From the NCBI RefSeq assembly GCF_024198175.1, contig NZ_JAJVKV010000018.1, forward strand, positions 62,001 through 126,000: DNA of 64,000 nucleotides. Reading direction: 5' to 3'. This document shows, one piece after another, positions 46,030 through 56,543 of this stretch; positions within the stretch are counted from its first letter, which is position 1, and each line of letters opens with the position of its first letter. Position numbers and translations under genes: made by a program. The stretch is from Pyxidicoccus xibeiensis. Its GTDB lineage: Bacteria > Myxococcota > Myxococcia > Myxococcales > Myxococcaceae. Under the pieces are notes generated by a model. That model did not search any database. It was not told the origin of the DNA and saw only the letters and a program-made list of their open reading frames with translations.

Positions 46030-47754
46030 CTACTGCCGCGGCGAGGGGACGGCGGCCAGGGGAAGGGGCGCGGACGGCCCGGCGGCGGTGGGGCTCGCGG
46101 GCAGCGACATCACCTCCACGCGGACCTGGTCCGCCTGCACCGTGGCCCCCGGGGTGCCCACGCGGGCACGGGCCAGGAAGCGGTCGGTGGACGGGGAGAT
46201 GCGGTCCAGGAAGGGCTGCGGCATCAGCCCCATCACCACCACGAGGATGATGAAGGGCAGCACGGTGAGCCCCTCGCGCAGGTTCATGTCCCGCAGGTGC
46301 TGGTTCTCCCGGTGGGTGAGCCCGCCGAAGAACACCTTCTGCACCATCCACAGCATGTACGCCGCGCCGAGGATGACGCCCAGCGTGGCGAACGCGCCGA
46401 ACACCGCCGTCAGGTGGGGATTGCCGGCCGCGGCGCCCAGGTCGCTCTTGAAGGTACCCAGCAGCACCAGGAACTCGCCGATGAAGCCGTTGGTGCCCGG
46501 CACCGCCACGGACGAGAAGGTGATGATGACGAAGGCCGCGGTGAACACCGGCATCACCTTCGCGATGCCGCCGAAGTCCGCCATCAGGCGGGTGTGGCGC
46601 CGCTCGTAGAGGTAGCCGAACAGGAGGAACAGCGCGCCCGTGGACACGCCGTGGTTGAGCATCTGGTACGCGCTGCCCGTGGCGCCCTCGGCCGTCAGCG
46701 CGAGGATGCCCAGCATGCAGTAGCCCAGGTGGCTCACCGACGAGTACGCAATCAGCTTCTTGATGTCCCGCTGCGCCAGGCACATCAGCGCGCCGTAGAC
46801 GATGCCGATGATGGACAGCGTCGCCAGGAACGGGCGCGCCTGCTGCGCGGCCACCGGGAAGAAGGGAATCGCGAAGCGCCAGAACCCGAACGTCCCCATC
46901 TTCAGCATGACGCCGGCCAGAATCATGGAGCCGGCCACCGGCGCCTGCACGTGCGCGTCCGGCAGCCACGTGTGCACCGGCCACATGGGCACCTTGATGG
47001 CGAACGCCAGCGCGAAGGCCGCGAACAGCCAGGGGCCCCAGCCGTGGAGCGTCCGCGCCAGGCCGGTGAGCGAGTCACATGCTCCCTCCGGCCCCGCCAC
47101 GCACGTGGACAGCTGGCGGTTGGCATCCAGCAGGCCGTTGTAGATGGCCGCGTAGTCGAACGAGCGGCCACCCGCGGGCCCGCTGATGAAGTACACGGCG
47201 ACGATGGCCACCAGCATCAGCAGCGAGCCGGCCAGCGTGTAGAGGAAGAACTTCACCGCCGCCATCTGGCGGTCCTCGGCGCCCCACACACCCACCATGA
47301 GGTACATGGGGATGAGCATGGCCTCGAAGAAGATGTAGAAGAGCAGCACGTCCAGCGACACCAGCGCGCCCAGCATCGTCGTCTGGAGTACCAGCAGCGC
47401 CAGGTGGAACTCCTTGATGCGGTGGCTGATGTACGTGGTGGAGGCCAGCACCACCAGGGGGCCCAGGAAGACGGTGAGCAACAGCAGGCTCACCGCCAGG
47501 CCGTCCACGCCCACGTGGTAGCTGGTGCCGAACATCTCGAACCAGGGCACCCGGTACTCGAGCTGGAACTCCGGCCCGCCCGGCACGTACCGCAGGTACG
47601 CCCAGACCCCGAAGATGGCGTCCACCACCATGCCGATGAACGTGACGGTGCGAATCTGCCCCGACTCGCCCGCGGGCAGGAGCAGCACCAGCGCCGCGAA
47701 GACGAGCGGCAGGAAGACGACGAGGTTGAGCAGGTGGTTGTCGAAGAAGCTCAT
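46030..47754 (-). CDS. nuoM: NADH-quinone oxidoreductase subunit M
   Basis: A 574-residue proton-pumping membrane subunit. Motifs: FYIFFEAMLIPMYLMVGVWG with the channel Glu, VPMWPVHTWLPDAHVQAP, KKLIAYSSVSHLGYCMLG and VPGTNGFIGEFLVLLG. The ATG at 47754 overlaps the nuoL stop (ATGA), and I prefer it to the longer frame from 47880. A roughly 30-residue soluble insert near residues 240-260 carries two cysteines. Confidence 0.97.
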   Translation of the reverse strand: MSFFDNHLLNLVVFLPLVFAALVLLLPAGESGQIRTVTFIGMVVDAIFGVWAYLRYVPGGPEFQLEYRVPWFEMFGTSYHVGVDGLAVSLLLLTVFLGPLVVLASTTYISHRIKEFHLALLVLQTTMLGALVSLDVLLFYIFFEAMLIPMYLMVGVWGAEDRQMAAVKFFLYTLAGSLLMLVAIVAVYFISGPAGGRSFDYAAIYNGLLDANRQLSTCVAGPEGACDSLTGLARTLHGWGPWLFAAFALAFAIKVPMWPVHTWLPDAHVQAPVAGSMILAGVMLKMGTFGFWRFAIPFFPVAAQQARPFLATLSIIGIVYGALMCLAQRDIKKLIAYSSVSHLGYCMLGILALTAEGATGSAYQMLNHGVSTGALFLLFGYLYERRHTRLMADFGGIAKVMPVFTAAFVIITFSSVAVPGTNGFIGEFLVLLGTFKSDLGAAAGNPHLTAVFGAFATLGVILGAAYMLWMVQKVFFGGLTHRENQHLRDMNLREGLTVLPFIILVVVMGLMPQPFLDRISPSTDRFLARARVGTPGATVQADQVRVEVMSLPASPTAAGPSAPLPLAAVPSPRQ

Positions 47755-49997
47755 TGCATCACCTGGATGAGGGCGTAGGCCACGCCGCCCAGCAGGGCGA
47801 GGGCCATCACTGCGGCGTAGGCCTGGGCGTCGCCCGTCTGGACGTAGCGCAGCGCGCTGCCCACGCGCGCCGTCACCCACGCCGTGCCGCGGACCGCCAC
47901 GGTGTCGATGAGGAGCGCGTCCACCACGCGGAAGAGGATGAAGCTCATGAACTTCACGGGCCGGATGACGACCAGCTCGTACAGCTCATCCACGTAGAAC
48001 TTGTTCTGCGCCGTGCGGCGCACCGCCCGGGCGAAGGCCGGGGCCGGCTGGCCCACGCGCGCCGGGAAGAACTTCAGGTACAGGAAGGCCGCCACCGCGC
48101 CGCCCGACACCGCCACCAGCCAGGCGAAGACGTAGTCGCCGAGGCCGGGCACGCTGGTGTCCAGCTGCACCGTCTTCGCCGTGCTGGCGATGCGCGCCGC
48201 CACGCCGAACACCGGGAGCAGGAAGTTCTCGAACACCGGCTGCGGGCGGCCGTCGCCGGGCGCGCGCATCAGCGGGAGCGCGTACACCAGGGCCACCACG
48301 CTGAGCACCGCCAGCACCACCAGCGGCAGCGTCATCTGCCAGGCGCTCTCGTGCGCGTGCTCGATCTTCGCCTCCGGCGAGCGCCGGCCCTCGAAGGTGA
48401 GCAGGTACAGGCGCATCATGTAGAAGGCCGTGCACGCCGCGATGAACAGGCCCAGGTAGTAGACGGTGCCGGACACCCACTCCAGCCCGGCCAGCTTGTT
48501 CAGGTGCACGCCGTGGAAGATGGCGTCCTTGGAGAAGAAGCCGGACAGCGGGACGATGCCGGTGATTGCCAGCGTGGCCACCAGGAAGGTGCCCCACGTC
48601 CAGCGCATCTCCTTGCGCAGCCCGCCCAGCTTCTTGATGTCCGTCTCGTCCGCGTTGCCGTGCATCACGCTGCCGGCGCCGAGGAAGAGGCACGCCTTGA
48701 AGAACGCGTGCGTCACCAGGTGCAGCACCGCCGCCCAGAAGACGCCCATGCCCACGCCCATGAACATGATGCCCAGCTGGGACACCGTGGAGTAGGCGAG
48801 CACCTTCTTGATGTCGTCCTGCGCGAAGGCGATGAGCGCCGCCAGCAGCGCGGTGAGCGCGCCGATGATGGCCACCGTGGCCATGGCGGTGGGGCTCAGC
48901 ACCAGCAGCGCGGACATGCGGCTGAAGAGGTAGACGCCCGCGGTCACCATCGTCGCCGCGTGGATGAGGGCGGAGACCGGCGTGGGGCCGGCCATGGCGT
49001 CCGGCAGCCAGACGTAGAGCGGCAGCTGCGCGCTCTTGCCCGCCGCGCCCAGCAGGAACAGCAGCATGGCCGCCGTCATCACCCCGCCGAAGGTGTAGCC
49101 CGCCAGGGGGCCCTCCTCGATGGGAGTGGTCAGGTCCACCTTGTCGGTGCCCGCGTCCGTCAGGCCCTCGGCCATCTTCTCCAGGCCCTTGAAGTTGACG
49201 GGGCCGTGCTTCTCCAGCGCCGCCTCGAAGCGGGGGCCGCTGGCGCCGGCGTTGGCGAAGTCCGCGGAGTTCGCCTGGCGCGTGAAGGCCGCCATCAGCA
49301 GCACCAGCAGGAACGTGCCGATGAGGAAGGCGAAGTCGCCGATGCGGTTGGTGATGAAGGCCTTGCGCCCCGCCCAGGCCTTGGCCGGGTCCGTGTACCA
49401 GAAGCCGATGAGCAGGTAGCTGGCCATGCCCACGCCCTCCCAGCCCACGAACAGCAGGACGAGGTTGTCGGCCAGCACCAGCGTCAGCATCGCCGCGACG
49501 AACAGGTTGAGGTACGCGAAGTACCGCCAGTACCCGTCGTCGTGCTCCATGTAGCTGGTGGAGTACAGGTGGATGAGGAAGCCCACGCCGGTGATGACCA
49601 GCAGCAGGATGCCGGACAGGTGGTCCACCGCCAGCCCGAAGTTCACCCGGAAGTCGCCCGCGGCGAACCACGTGCCGTAGTCATACGACAGGGCGTACTT
49701 GACGTAGTCCGCTTCGATTCCGAACGGGTTCTTGTAGAAGGCCAGCAGGCGTCGCACGCCCCCGACCTCGGCCGTGTGGCTGGTGGCCCAGAAGGCCAGC
49801 ACGCTCAGCACGAAGGCGCCGCCCACCGCCGCGCAGGCGATGAGGTGCACGTTGGCGCGGCCCAGCATCCGGCCGAACACGCCGCAGATGAACGCGCCCA
49901 GCAGCGGCAGCGCGATGATGAGCCACAGCGAGGGCTCCATCAGCTCGGGCGGGACGGGCGCCGTCTGGAGGAAATTGGCGAGGGTCGCGAGGGTCAT
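47751..49997 (-). CDS. nuoL: NADH-quinone oxidoreductase subunit L
   Basis: A 748-residue proton-pumping subunit, longer than the usual 610-680 because of a hydrophilic insert of about 70 residues around 245-310 (FEAALEKHGPVNFKGLEK...). Motifs: FVGWEGVGMASYLLIGFW, LYVWLPDAMAGPTPVSALIHAATMV, KVLAYSTVSQLGIMF and the long horizontal helix region near the C-terminus. It overlaps nuoM by four bases and starts 23 bp after the nuoK stop. Confidence 0.97.
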   Translation of the reverse strand: MTLATLANFLQTAPVPPELMEPSLWLIIALPLLGAFICGVFGRMLGRANVHLIACAAVGGAFVLSVLAFWATSHTAEVGGVRRLLAFYKNPFGIEADYVKYALSYDYGTWFAAGDFRVNFGLAVDHLSGILLLVITGVGFLIHLYSTSYMEHDDGYWRYFAYLNLFVAAMLTLVLADNLVLLFVGWEGVGMASYLLIGFWYTDPAKAWAGRKAFITNRIGDFAFLIGTFLLVLLMAAFTRQANSADFANAGASGPRFEAALEKHGPVNFKGLEKMAEGLTDAGTDKVDLTTPIEEGPLAGYTFGGVMTAAMLLFLLGAAGKSAQLPLYVWLPDAMAGPTPVSALIHAATMVTAGVYLFSRMSALLVLSPTAMATVAIIGALTALLAALIAFAQDDIKKVLAYSTVSQLGIMFMGVGMGVFWAAVLHLVTHAFFKACLFLGAGSVMHGNADETDIKKLGGLRKEMRWTWGTFLVATLAITGIVPLSGFFSKDAIFHGVHLNKLAGLEWVSGTVYYLGLFIAACTAFYMMRLYLLTFEGRRSPEAKIEHAHESAWQMTLPLVVLAVLSVVALVYALPLMRAPGDGRPQPVFENFLLPVFGVAARIASTAKTVQLDTSVPGLGDYVFAWLVAVSGGAVAAFLYLKFFPARVGQPAPAFARAVRRTAQNKFYVDELYELVVIRPVKFMSFILFRVVDALLIDTVAVRGTAWVTARVGSALRYVQTGDAQAYAAVMALALLGGVAYALIQVMQ

Positions 49998-50020
49998 GAG
50001 AGAGAGGGCTCCTGGCGGCG

Positions 50021-50323
50021 TCAGTGCTTCATCGTCCGGATGTCTTCCACCAGGACGCTGCCCCGACTGCGGAACACGGCGATGACGATGGCCAGGCCGA
50101 TGGCCGCCTCGGCCGCCGCCACCGCGATGACGAAGAAGGCGGAGACGTGGCCGACGCTGTCACCGCGCATGCGGGCGAACGCCAGGAACGTCAGGTTCGC
50201 CGCGTTGAGCATCAGCTCCACGCACATGAAGACGACCAGTGCGTTGCGCCGCACGAGGACGCCGAACATGCCCATGCAGAACAGCGCGGCGGCAAGCAGG
50301 AGGTAGTAGGTGATGGGAACCAT
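50021..50323 (-). CDS. nuoK: NADH-quinone oxidoreductase subunit K
   Basis: A 100-residue three-helix complex I subunit: MVPITYYLLLAAALFCMGMFGVL, VVFMCVELMLNAANLTFLAFAR with the two key glutamates' helix, and SAFFVIAVAAAEAAIGLAIVIAVFR. ATG at 50323 matches the family start. 75 bp separates it from nuoJ. Confidence 0.96.
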   Translation of the reverse strand: MVPITYYLLLAAALFCMGMFGVLVRRNALVVFMCVELMLNAANLTFLAFARMRGDSVGHVSAFFVIAVAAAEAAIGLAIVIAVFRSRGSVLVEDIRTMKH

Positions 50324-50398
50324 GGGCCGATTCGGGGCCTCGCGGGCGGCTACCGTGTGGGCCGCCATCTAGCACAGAAAGTTGTCGGGGGACGGCGA

Positions 50399-50901
50399 TC
50401 AGATTCGCGACTTGGCCACCACGACCGCGCCCACCATGGCCACCAGCAGCAGCAGGCTCACCGCTTCGAAGGGAAACAACCACTGGGTGAAGATGGCCTG
50501 CCCCAGGTTGCCCATGGTGCCGAAGGTGGCCTGCGCCTCCGTGCTCATGGGCGCGACCTCGCCGGGCACCTTCGACAGGATGATGGCCAGCACGGCCAGC
50601 AGTCCCACCGTCGCCCCGCCGCCGGCGATGCGCGCCAGCGTGGGCCGGCCCCGCGTGGGGGACTCGCCCAGGTTGAGCAGCATGATGACGAAGAGGAAGA
50701 GCACCATGATGGCGCCCGCGTACACGAGCACCTGCAGCACGGCCACGGTGTGCGCCCACAGCAGCACGTAGATGCCGGCCAGGAAGAAGAACGTGGACAC
50801 CAGCGCCATGGCCGAGTTGATGGGGCTGCGCGCGAAGATGACCATGCCGGCCGACAGCAGCGTCAGGAGCGCGAACGCCCCGAAGAGGATGAGCTCGATG
50901 T

Positions 50902-50905
<4 letters not shown>
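50399..50905 (-). CDS. nuoJ: NADH-quinone oxidoreductase subunit J
   Basis: A 168-residue five-helix subunit of the complex I membrane arm: SPINSAMALVSTFFFLAGIYVLL and QVLVYAGAIMVLFLFVIMLLNL are diagnostic. The start overlaps the nuoF stop by four bases. nuoG, H and I, usually between F and J, are missing here. Confidence 0.96.
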
Positions 50906-52242
<1,337 letters not shown>

Positions 52243-52276
52243 GATGGTGACGTCCTGACAGAGAAGGGGTGGAGGA

Positions 52277-52765
52277 TCAGCTCAGCTTGGCGAGGATGGC
52301 GTCCAGCTTCGCCCGGGTGAGGCTCTCGTGATGATCCTCATTGATCTGCAGGCACGGCGCCGTACCGCACGAGGCCAGGCACTCGGTCTCCCGCAAGGTG
52401 AACTTCTCGTTGGCTTCACCTGCCTTGAGGCCGAGCTTCTCCTCCAGGTAGGCGAGCATCTTCTCCGCGCCCCAGAGCGAGCAGGAGAGGTTGGTGCACA
52501 CGTCGATGACGTACTTCCCCGGCTTCTTGAGGTGGTACATCACGTAGAAGCTCGCCACTTCCATGGCGCGCTCGGGGGTGACCTGGAGGTGCTTGGCCAC
52601 CAGGCGCAGTCCCTCGGGCGGGAGCCAACCCTTGAGCTCCTGGAGCAGCCGCAGCGCCGGGAGCATGCCCGCGCTTTTGCGATCCGGAGGGTAGTGGGAG
52701 ATGATCTCCGCGATTCCCGCGTCGAACTTCTTCTGCTCTTCAGGGGTGAACAGGGGCTCCGCCAT
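52277..52765 (-). CDS. nuoE: NADH-quinone oxidoreductase subunit E
   Basis: A 162-residue 2Fe-2S subunit. Cluster cysteines CTNLSC and CLASCGTAPC match the family. The start MAEPLFTPEEQKK at 52765 gives normal length; an alternative ATG at 52807, closely preceded by GAGGG, adds fourteen residues and cannot be excluded. First gene of the nuo operon here, divergent from the PilZ-receiver gene. Confidence 0.95.
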   Translation of the reverse strand: MAEPLFTPEEQKKFDAGIAEIISHYPPDRKSAGMLPALRLLQELKGWLPPEGLRLVAKHLQVTPERAMEVASFYVMYHLKKPGKYVIDVCTNLSCSLWGAEKMLAYLEEKLGLKAGEANEKFTLRETECLASCGTAPCLQINEDHHESLTRAKLDAILAKLS

Positions 52766-52869
52766 GGCGGGGCGTACGTATTGCCCCAATGGCTTCGTTG
52801 TCAACATAAACCCTCGACGCTACACTGGGCGGCCATCAGCAAATTGCCGAGCGATTTCAACCCCTTGTT

Positions 52870-53619
52870 ATGAGCCCGGGACCAGAGGACAAGCGCCAGC
52901 ACACCCGAGTCCCGGCCGTGCTGAGGGTGGACTACACGGATGGGCGACAGGCCCGTGACGTGACGGAGAACCTGTCCCATGAGGGCCTGTTCGTGCAGAC
53001 CGAGCAGGCATTCAGCCCGCACGAGGAGGTGCGGCTCGCACTTTCTTTCCCGGGGCTGCTGGATCCGGTAGAAGTCTGCGGAACCGTGGCCTGGGTCAGG
53101 CCGGCGAGCTCCGATCATCCCGGAGGCGTCGGCGTCCGCGTGGAGCGCGAGCAGGACCGGCGGAAACTGGGTGACATCTTGAGTGCGGCAGGAGCAGACA
53201 GCCAGGTGTCCCACGCCGAGCACGAGGGGTTCCGTGTGCTCATCGTCGAGGACAACCCGCACATCATCGAGATGTACAGCTACGTCCTGAAGAAGCTGGC
53301 CAGCGGCGAGCTCCACGGGAAGGTCCCGCTGGAGGTCCACTTCGCGCCGGACGGGCACCACGCGCTGCTGATGCTGCGCGAGGGCCGCTTCAACCTGGTG
53401 ATGACGGACCTCTACATGCCGGTGATGGACGGCTTCGCCCTCGTGGAGCGCATCCGCGAGGAAGAGGCCCTGAGGACCATCCCCATCATCGCCATCTCCG
53501 CGGGCGGCAAGGAAGCGCAGGACCGCGCCATGCAGCTGGGCGTGGACATCTACCTGCGCAAGCCGGTGCGCTTCGTGGAAGTGCTGGAGACGGTGAAGCA
53601 GCTGCTGCGCATCAAATAG
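52870..53619 (+). CDS. PilZ domain fused to a receiver domain
   Basis: A 249-residue protein. Residues 5-100 are a PilZ c-di-GMP domain: the RxxxR-type start KRQHTRVPAVLRV and the NLSHEGLFV (D/NXSXXG) motif, both present. Residues 115-245 are a receiver (VLIVEDNPHIIEMYS; phospho-Asp in LVMTDLYMPVMDG; Lys in YLRKP). It can join c-di-GMP to phosphorelay signalling, likely for motility or matrix. No output domain follows, so it probably works by protein contacts. Divergent from nuoE. Confidence 0.92.
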   Translation: MSPGPEDKRQHTRVPAVLRVDYTDGRQARDVTENLSHEGLFVQTEQAFSPHEEVRLALSFPGLLDPVEVCGTVAWVRPASSDHPGGVGVRVEREQDRRKLGDILSAAGADSQVSHAEHEGFRVLIVEDNPHIIEMYSYVLKKLASGELHGKVPLEVHFAPDGHHALLMLREGRFNLVMTDLYMPVMDGFALVERIREEEALRTIPIIAISAGGKEAQDRAMQLGVDIYLRKPVRFVEVLETVKQLLRIK

Positions 53620-53692
53620 TGCGCGGCGCGCACTTTAGAGTGCGACCAACGTTGAGCGCCGGCGCGGGGTCCGCGTAGAGTCCTCCGCACCC

Positions 53693-55261
53693 ATGCCGAA
53701 GCCCGCCATCAACCGCGACACCGTCAGTGGCGAGGCGCTGTTCATCCTCCGCAACCTGAGGGAGAACGGCCGTCTAGGACGCTCCAACAAGCTGGCCGAT
53801 GTGAAGGCCACGCTCGAGCCGTCCGTGTCGCTGGAGTTCGACAACTACTTCTTCTTCCTGCGCAAGTTCCACTACATCGCCATGGACCGCGAGGCCCAGC
53901 TCAAGCTCACCGAGCACGGCGAGCGGGTGGCGGGTGGGGAGCTGCAGGACCGCTTCACCTCCGAGGTGGGCGAGTTCTTCGCGGATCAGCTCGGCCCCTC
54001 CGAGGACGAGCCGCCCGTGGCGCAGGGCACCGACGAGCCGCTGGTGATGCCGCCGCCCCCGCCGGAGCTGCTGCTGGACGAGGCGGAGGTGGTGATTCCG
54101 CCCCTGCCGCCGGCTCCGCCCCCGGCCATGCCTCCCGCGCGCGGCTCGCGCACCGGCCTGCCCGCGCTGGAGGTGACGGCGTCGCAGGCCTCACCGCTCT
54201 CCCTGGCGCCGGCCACCCCGGCGGCGCCGGAAGCCCGCCGGGAGGCGACCCTCATCGCGCCTTCGCCCTTCGCGCCGTCCGCGCCCACGCCGGTCGCCGC
54301 ATCGCTGCCCTCCATCACTCCGCCGCTCGCCGCCGCCCCCATGCCTCCTCCCGCCGCTCCGACTCCCGCCGCTGCCGCGCCGGCCGCCGCCTCCGCCCCG
54401 AAGGGCGCGGAGCTGGACCTGCGCTACCAGAAGTTCGACCCCATCGGCACCGGGCCGCTGGGCACCGTCTTCAAGGGCCGCTTCACCGCGCTGGGGTTGG
54501 ACATCTGCCTCAAGGAGCTGAAGGACATCTTCGGCTACTTCTCCTTCCTCCAGCGCGGCGAGGTGCTGCGGCGCCTGAAGAAGGAGCTGTGCGCCCAGGC
54601 CCAGGTGCGGCACCCGGGCGTGGTCCAGGTGGTGGACCAGAACGTGGACACCGCGCGGCCCTACTTCGTCCTGGAGCTGATGCACGGCAGCCTCAAGGAG
54701 CGGCTGGACGCGGGCGGTGGCAACGGCATCCCGGTGCCCGTCGCGCTGCGCGCGTTCCTGCAGATGGCGTACGGCCTGCGGGCCGCGCACGCCTCGGGCC
54801 TCACGCACCACAACCTCAAGCCGGAGAACGTCCTCTTCGACGCGTACGGCAACGCGAAGCTGTCCGACTTCGGCCTGGGCCGCGTGGTGGAGGTGGACGC
54901 CACCAAGGGCATGCCCCAGGTGTTCATGGGCACCGGCGGCATGTCCTATATGGCCCCCGAGCTGCTGGGCCGTGGGGGCAAGGAGCCGGGCGCCTCCGCG
55001 GACGTGTACGGGCTGGGCATCCTCCTCTACGAGATGCTCACCGGGCAGATTCCGGGCCGCCGCTCCGCGCTGCCCTCCGAGGTCAACCCCGAGGCCCCCA
55101 GCGGCCTGGACCAGCTCTTCGACAAGGCCACCCAGGACAAGCGCGAGCAGCGCTACCCGGACATGGACGCGATGCTGGAGGACTTCTACAAGGCCTTCCC
55201 GGACAAGGAGTACCTCGTCCGCGGCGACGTCATCCTCTCTTCGGACACTCCGAAGGGGTAG
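53693..55261 (+). CDS. Ser/Thr kinase homologue with Asn in place of catalytic Asp
   Basis: A 522-residue protein. An N-terminal helical domain of about 95 residues (SGEALFILRNLRENGRLGRSNKLADVK...) resembles a winged helix, then 140 residues of Pro/Ala-rich linker, then a kinase domain (from about 240). The glycine loop IGTGPLGTVFKG and lysine LKELKD are kept; DFG is LSDFGLG; but the catalytic loop is HHNLKPENV, so the base Asp is Asn. Such a change usually abolishes phosphotransfer. It may be a pseudokinase scaffold. serB starts a few bases after its stop. Confidence 0.88.
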   Translation: MPKPAINRDTVSGEALFILRNLRENGRLGRSNKLADVKATLEPSVSLEFDNYFFFLRKFHYIAMDREAQLKLTEHGERVAGGELQDRFTSEVGEFFADQLGPSEDEPPVAQGTDEPLVMPPPPPELLLDEAEVVIPPLPPAPPPAMPPARGSRTGLPALEVTASQASPLSLAPATPAAPEARREATLIAPSPFAPSAPTPVAASLPSITPPLAAAPMPPPAAPTPAAAAPAAASAPKGAELDLRYQKFDPIGTGPLGTVFKGRFTALGLDICLKELKDIFGYFSFLQRGEVLRRLKKELCAQAQVRHPGVVQVVDQNVDTARPYFVLELMHGSLKERLDAGGGNGIPVPVALRAFLQMAYGLRAAHASGLTHHNLKPENVLFDAYGNAKLSDFGLGRVVEVDATKGMPQVFMGTGGMSYMAPELLGRGGKEPGASADVYGLGILLYEMLTGQIPGRRSALPSEVNPEAPSGLDQLFDKATQDKREQRYPDMDAMLEDFYKAFPDKEYLVRGDVILSSDTPKG

Positions 55262-55274
55262 CTGACGGGTGCCC

Positions 55275-56468
55275 ATGACCTCGCGCCCGTCCGGCAGTGT
55301 GCTCGTCAGCGTCACCGGGAAGGACCATCCCGGCATCACCTCCCGCCTCACGGGCCTGCTCGCCGAAGCGGACGCGGAGCTGCTCGACGTGGAGCAGGTG
55401 GTGGTGCAGGGCCGGCTCACCCTCTGCCTGCTGGTCCGTCTCCCCGAGGCGAGCGGCGTCCTGAAGGAGCTGCTCTTCGCCGCGAAGGAGCTCGGCGTGG
55501 AGCTGGACTTCCATGCGGTGGAGGAGACTCCCGCGGTGGCCGGAGGCGGCCCGCAGCGCTACGTCGTCACCGCCGTGGGCCGCGCGCTGGGCGCCCGGGA
55601 GCTGCACGCGCTGTCCGCGTGTCTGGCCGGGCATGGCGCCAACATCGAGCGGATTGCCCGCCTCACCGAGACGCACCTGGGCTCGGTGGAGATTCGCATC
55701 ACCCTGCCTCCGGCGAAGGACCCGGACGCGCTCAAGCGCGCGCTGCTGGAGCTGTCCATGAAGGCCACCTCCTTCGACGTGGCCCTCCAGCGCGAGAGCC
55801 TCTACCGGCGCAGCAAGCGGATGGTGGTGATGGACATGGACTCCACGCTCATCCGCATCGAGGTCATCGACGAGCTGGCGCGTGCGCACGGTGTGGGCGA
55901 GCAGGTGGTGCGCATCACCGAGCGCGCCATGCAGGGGGAGATGGACTACGACGAGTCGCTGCGCCAGCGCGTGGCGCTGCTGGCCGGGCTGGACGTCTCC
56001 GTCCTGCGGCGCCTCGCCGCGGACCTGCCGCTCACCGAGGGCGCGGAGACGCTGGTCCGCGTGCTCAAGCGCCTGGGCTACCGCACCGCCGTCATCAGCG
56101 GCGGCTTCTCCGTGGCCGCGGAGGCGCTCAAGTCGAAGCTCGGCATCGACTACGCGTACTCCAACGTCCTTGAGGAGCAGGACGGGAAGCTCACCGGCCG
56201 CACCCTGGGGCCCATCGTCAACGCGCGCCGCAAGGCCGAGCTGCTGGAGACGCTCGCCCAATCAGAAGGCATCCTCCTCGACCAGGTCATCGCCGTGGGG
56301 GACGGCGCCAACGACTTGCTCATGCTGGAGCGCGCCGGGCTGGGCATCGCCTTCCGCGCCAAGCCCAAGCTGCGCGAGGCGGCCGACACGTCCATCTCCG
56401 CCAGCGGCCTCGACGCCATCCTCCACCTGCTGGGCCTCACCGGACGCGAGCTCCAGGAAGTCCGCTAG
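55275..56468 (+). CDS. serB: Phosphoserine phosphatase with ACT domains
   Basis: A 397-residue SerB, last step of serine synthesis. Two ACT-like domains (VLVSVTGKDHPGITSRL and RYVVTAVGRALGARELHAL) precede the HAD domain from about 180: MDMDSTLIRIEVIDELA (nucleophile Asp), ISGGFSVAA (Ser), Lys region LNGR-like TGRTLG, and GDGANDLLMLERAG. ATG at 55275 or GTG at 55269 are equally possible. The usual E. coli protein has fewer ACT residues. Confidence 0.95.
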   Translation: MTSRPSGSVLVSVTGKDHPGITSRLTGLLAEADAELLDVEQVVVQGRLTLCLLVRLPEASGVLKELLFAAKELGVELDFHAVEETPAVAGGGPQRYVVTAVGRALGARELHALSACLAGHGANIERIARLTETHLGSVEIRITLPPAKDPDALKRALLELSMKATSFDVALQRESLYRRSKRMVVMDMDSTLIRIEVIDELARAHGVGEQVVRITERAMQGEMDYDESLRQRVALLAGLDVSVLRRLAADLPLTEGAETLVRVLKRLGYRTAVISGGFSVAAEALKSKLGIDYAYSNVLEEQDGKLTGRTLGPIVNARRKAELLETLAQSEGILLDQVIAVGDGANDLLMLERAGLGIAFRAKPKLREAADTSISASGLDAILHLLGLTGRELQEVR

Positions 56469-56500
56469 AGGACACCGGCCGCGCAAATCCCGCGCGGCCC

Positions 56501-56540
56501 GCGCAAGGCCTGCGCGCCGGGCGCAAGGCCTGCGCGCCGG
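56501..56540. repeat. Two exact 20-bp tandem repeats
   Basis: GCGCAAGGCCTGCGCGCCGG occurs twice head-to-tail at 56501-56520 and 56521-56540, with a degenerate third copy at 56481-56500. Each unit contains GCGC...GCGC dyads. It lies in the 75-bp gap between convergent genes and may form terminator-like structures. Confidence 0.85.
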
Positions 56541-56543
56541 GGG

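Noticed and set aside
44197..47778. A 1193-codon plus-strand frame over nuoN/nuoM
   Set aside because: Gln/His/Arg-rich antisense shadow of complex I genes; no family resemblance.
47754..50306. An 850-codon plus-strand frame over nuoL/nuoK
   Set aside because: Same reason: antisense shadow with biased composition.
52776..52804. TTGACA followed by an ATACGT-like box upstream of nuoE as a sigma-70 promoter
   Set aside because: The -35 is perfect but no acceptable -10 lies at 16-18 bp; TTGACA also sits within a possible coding start.
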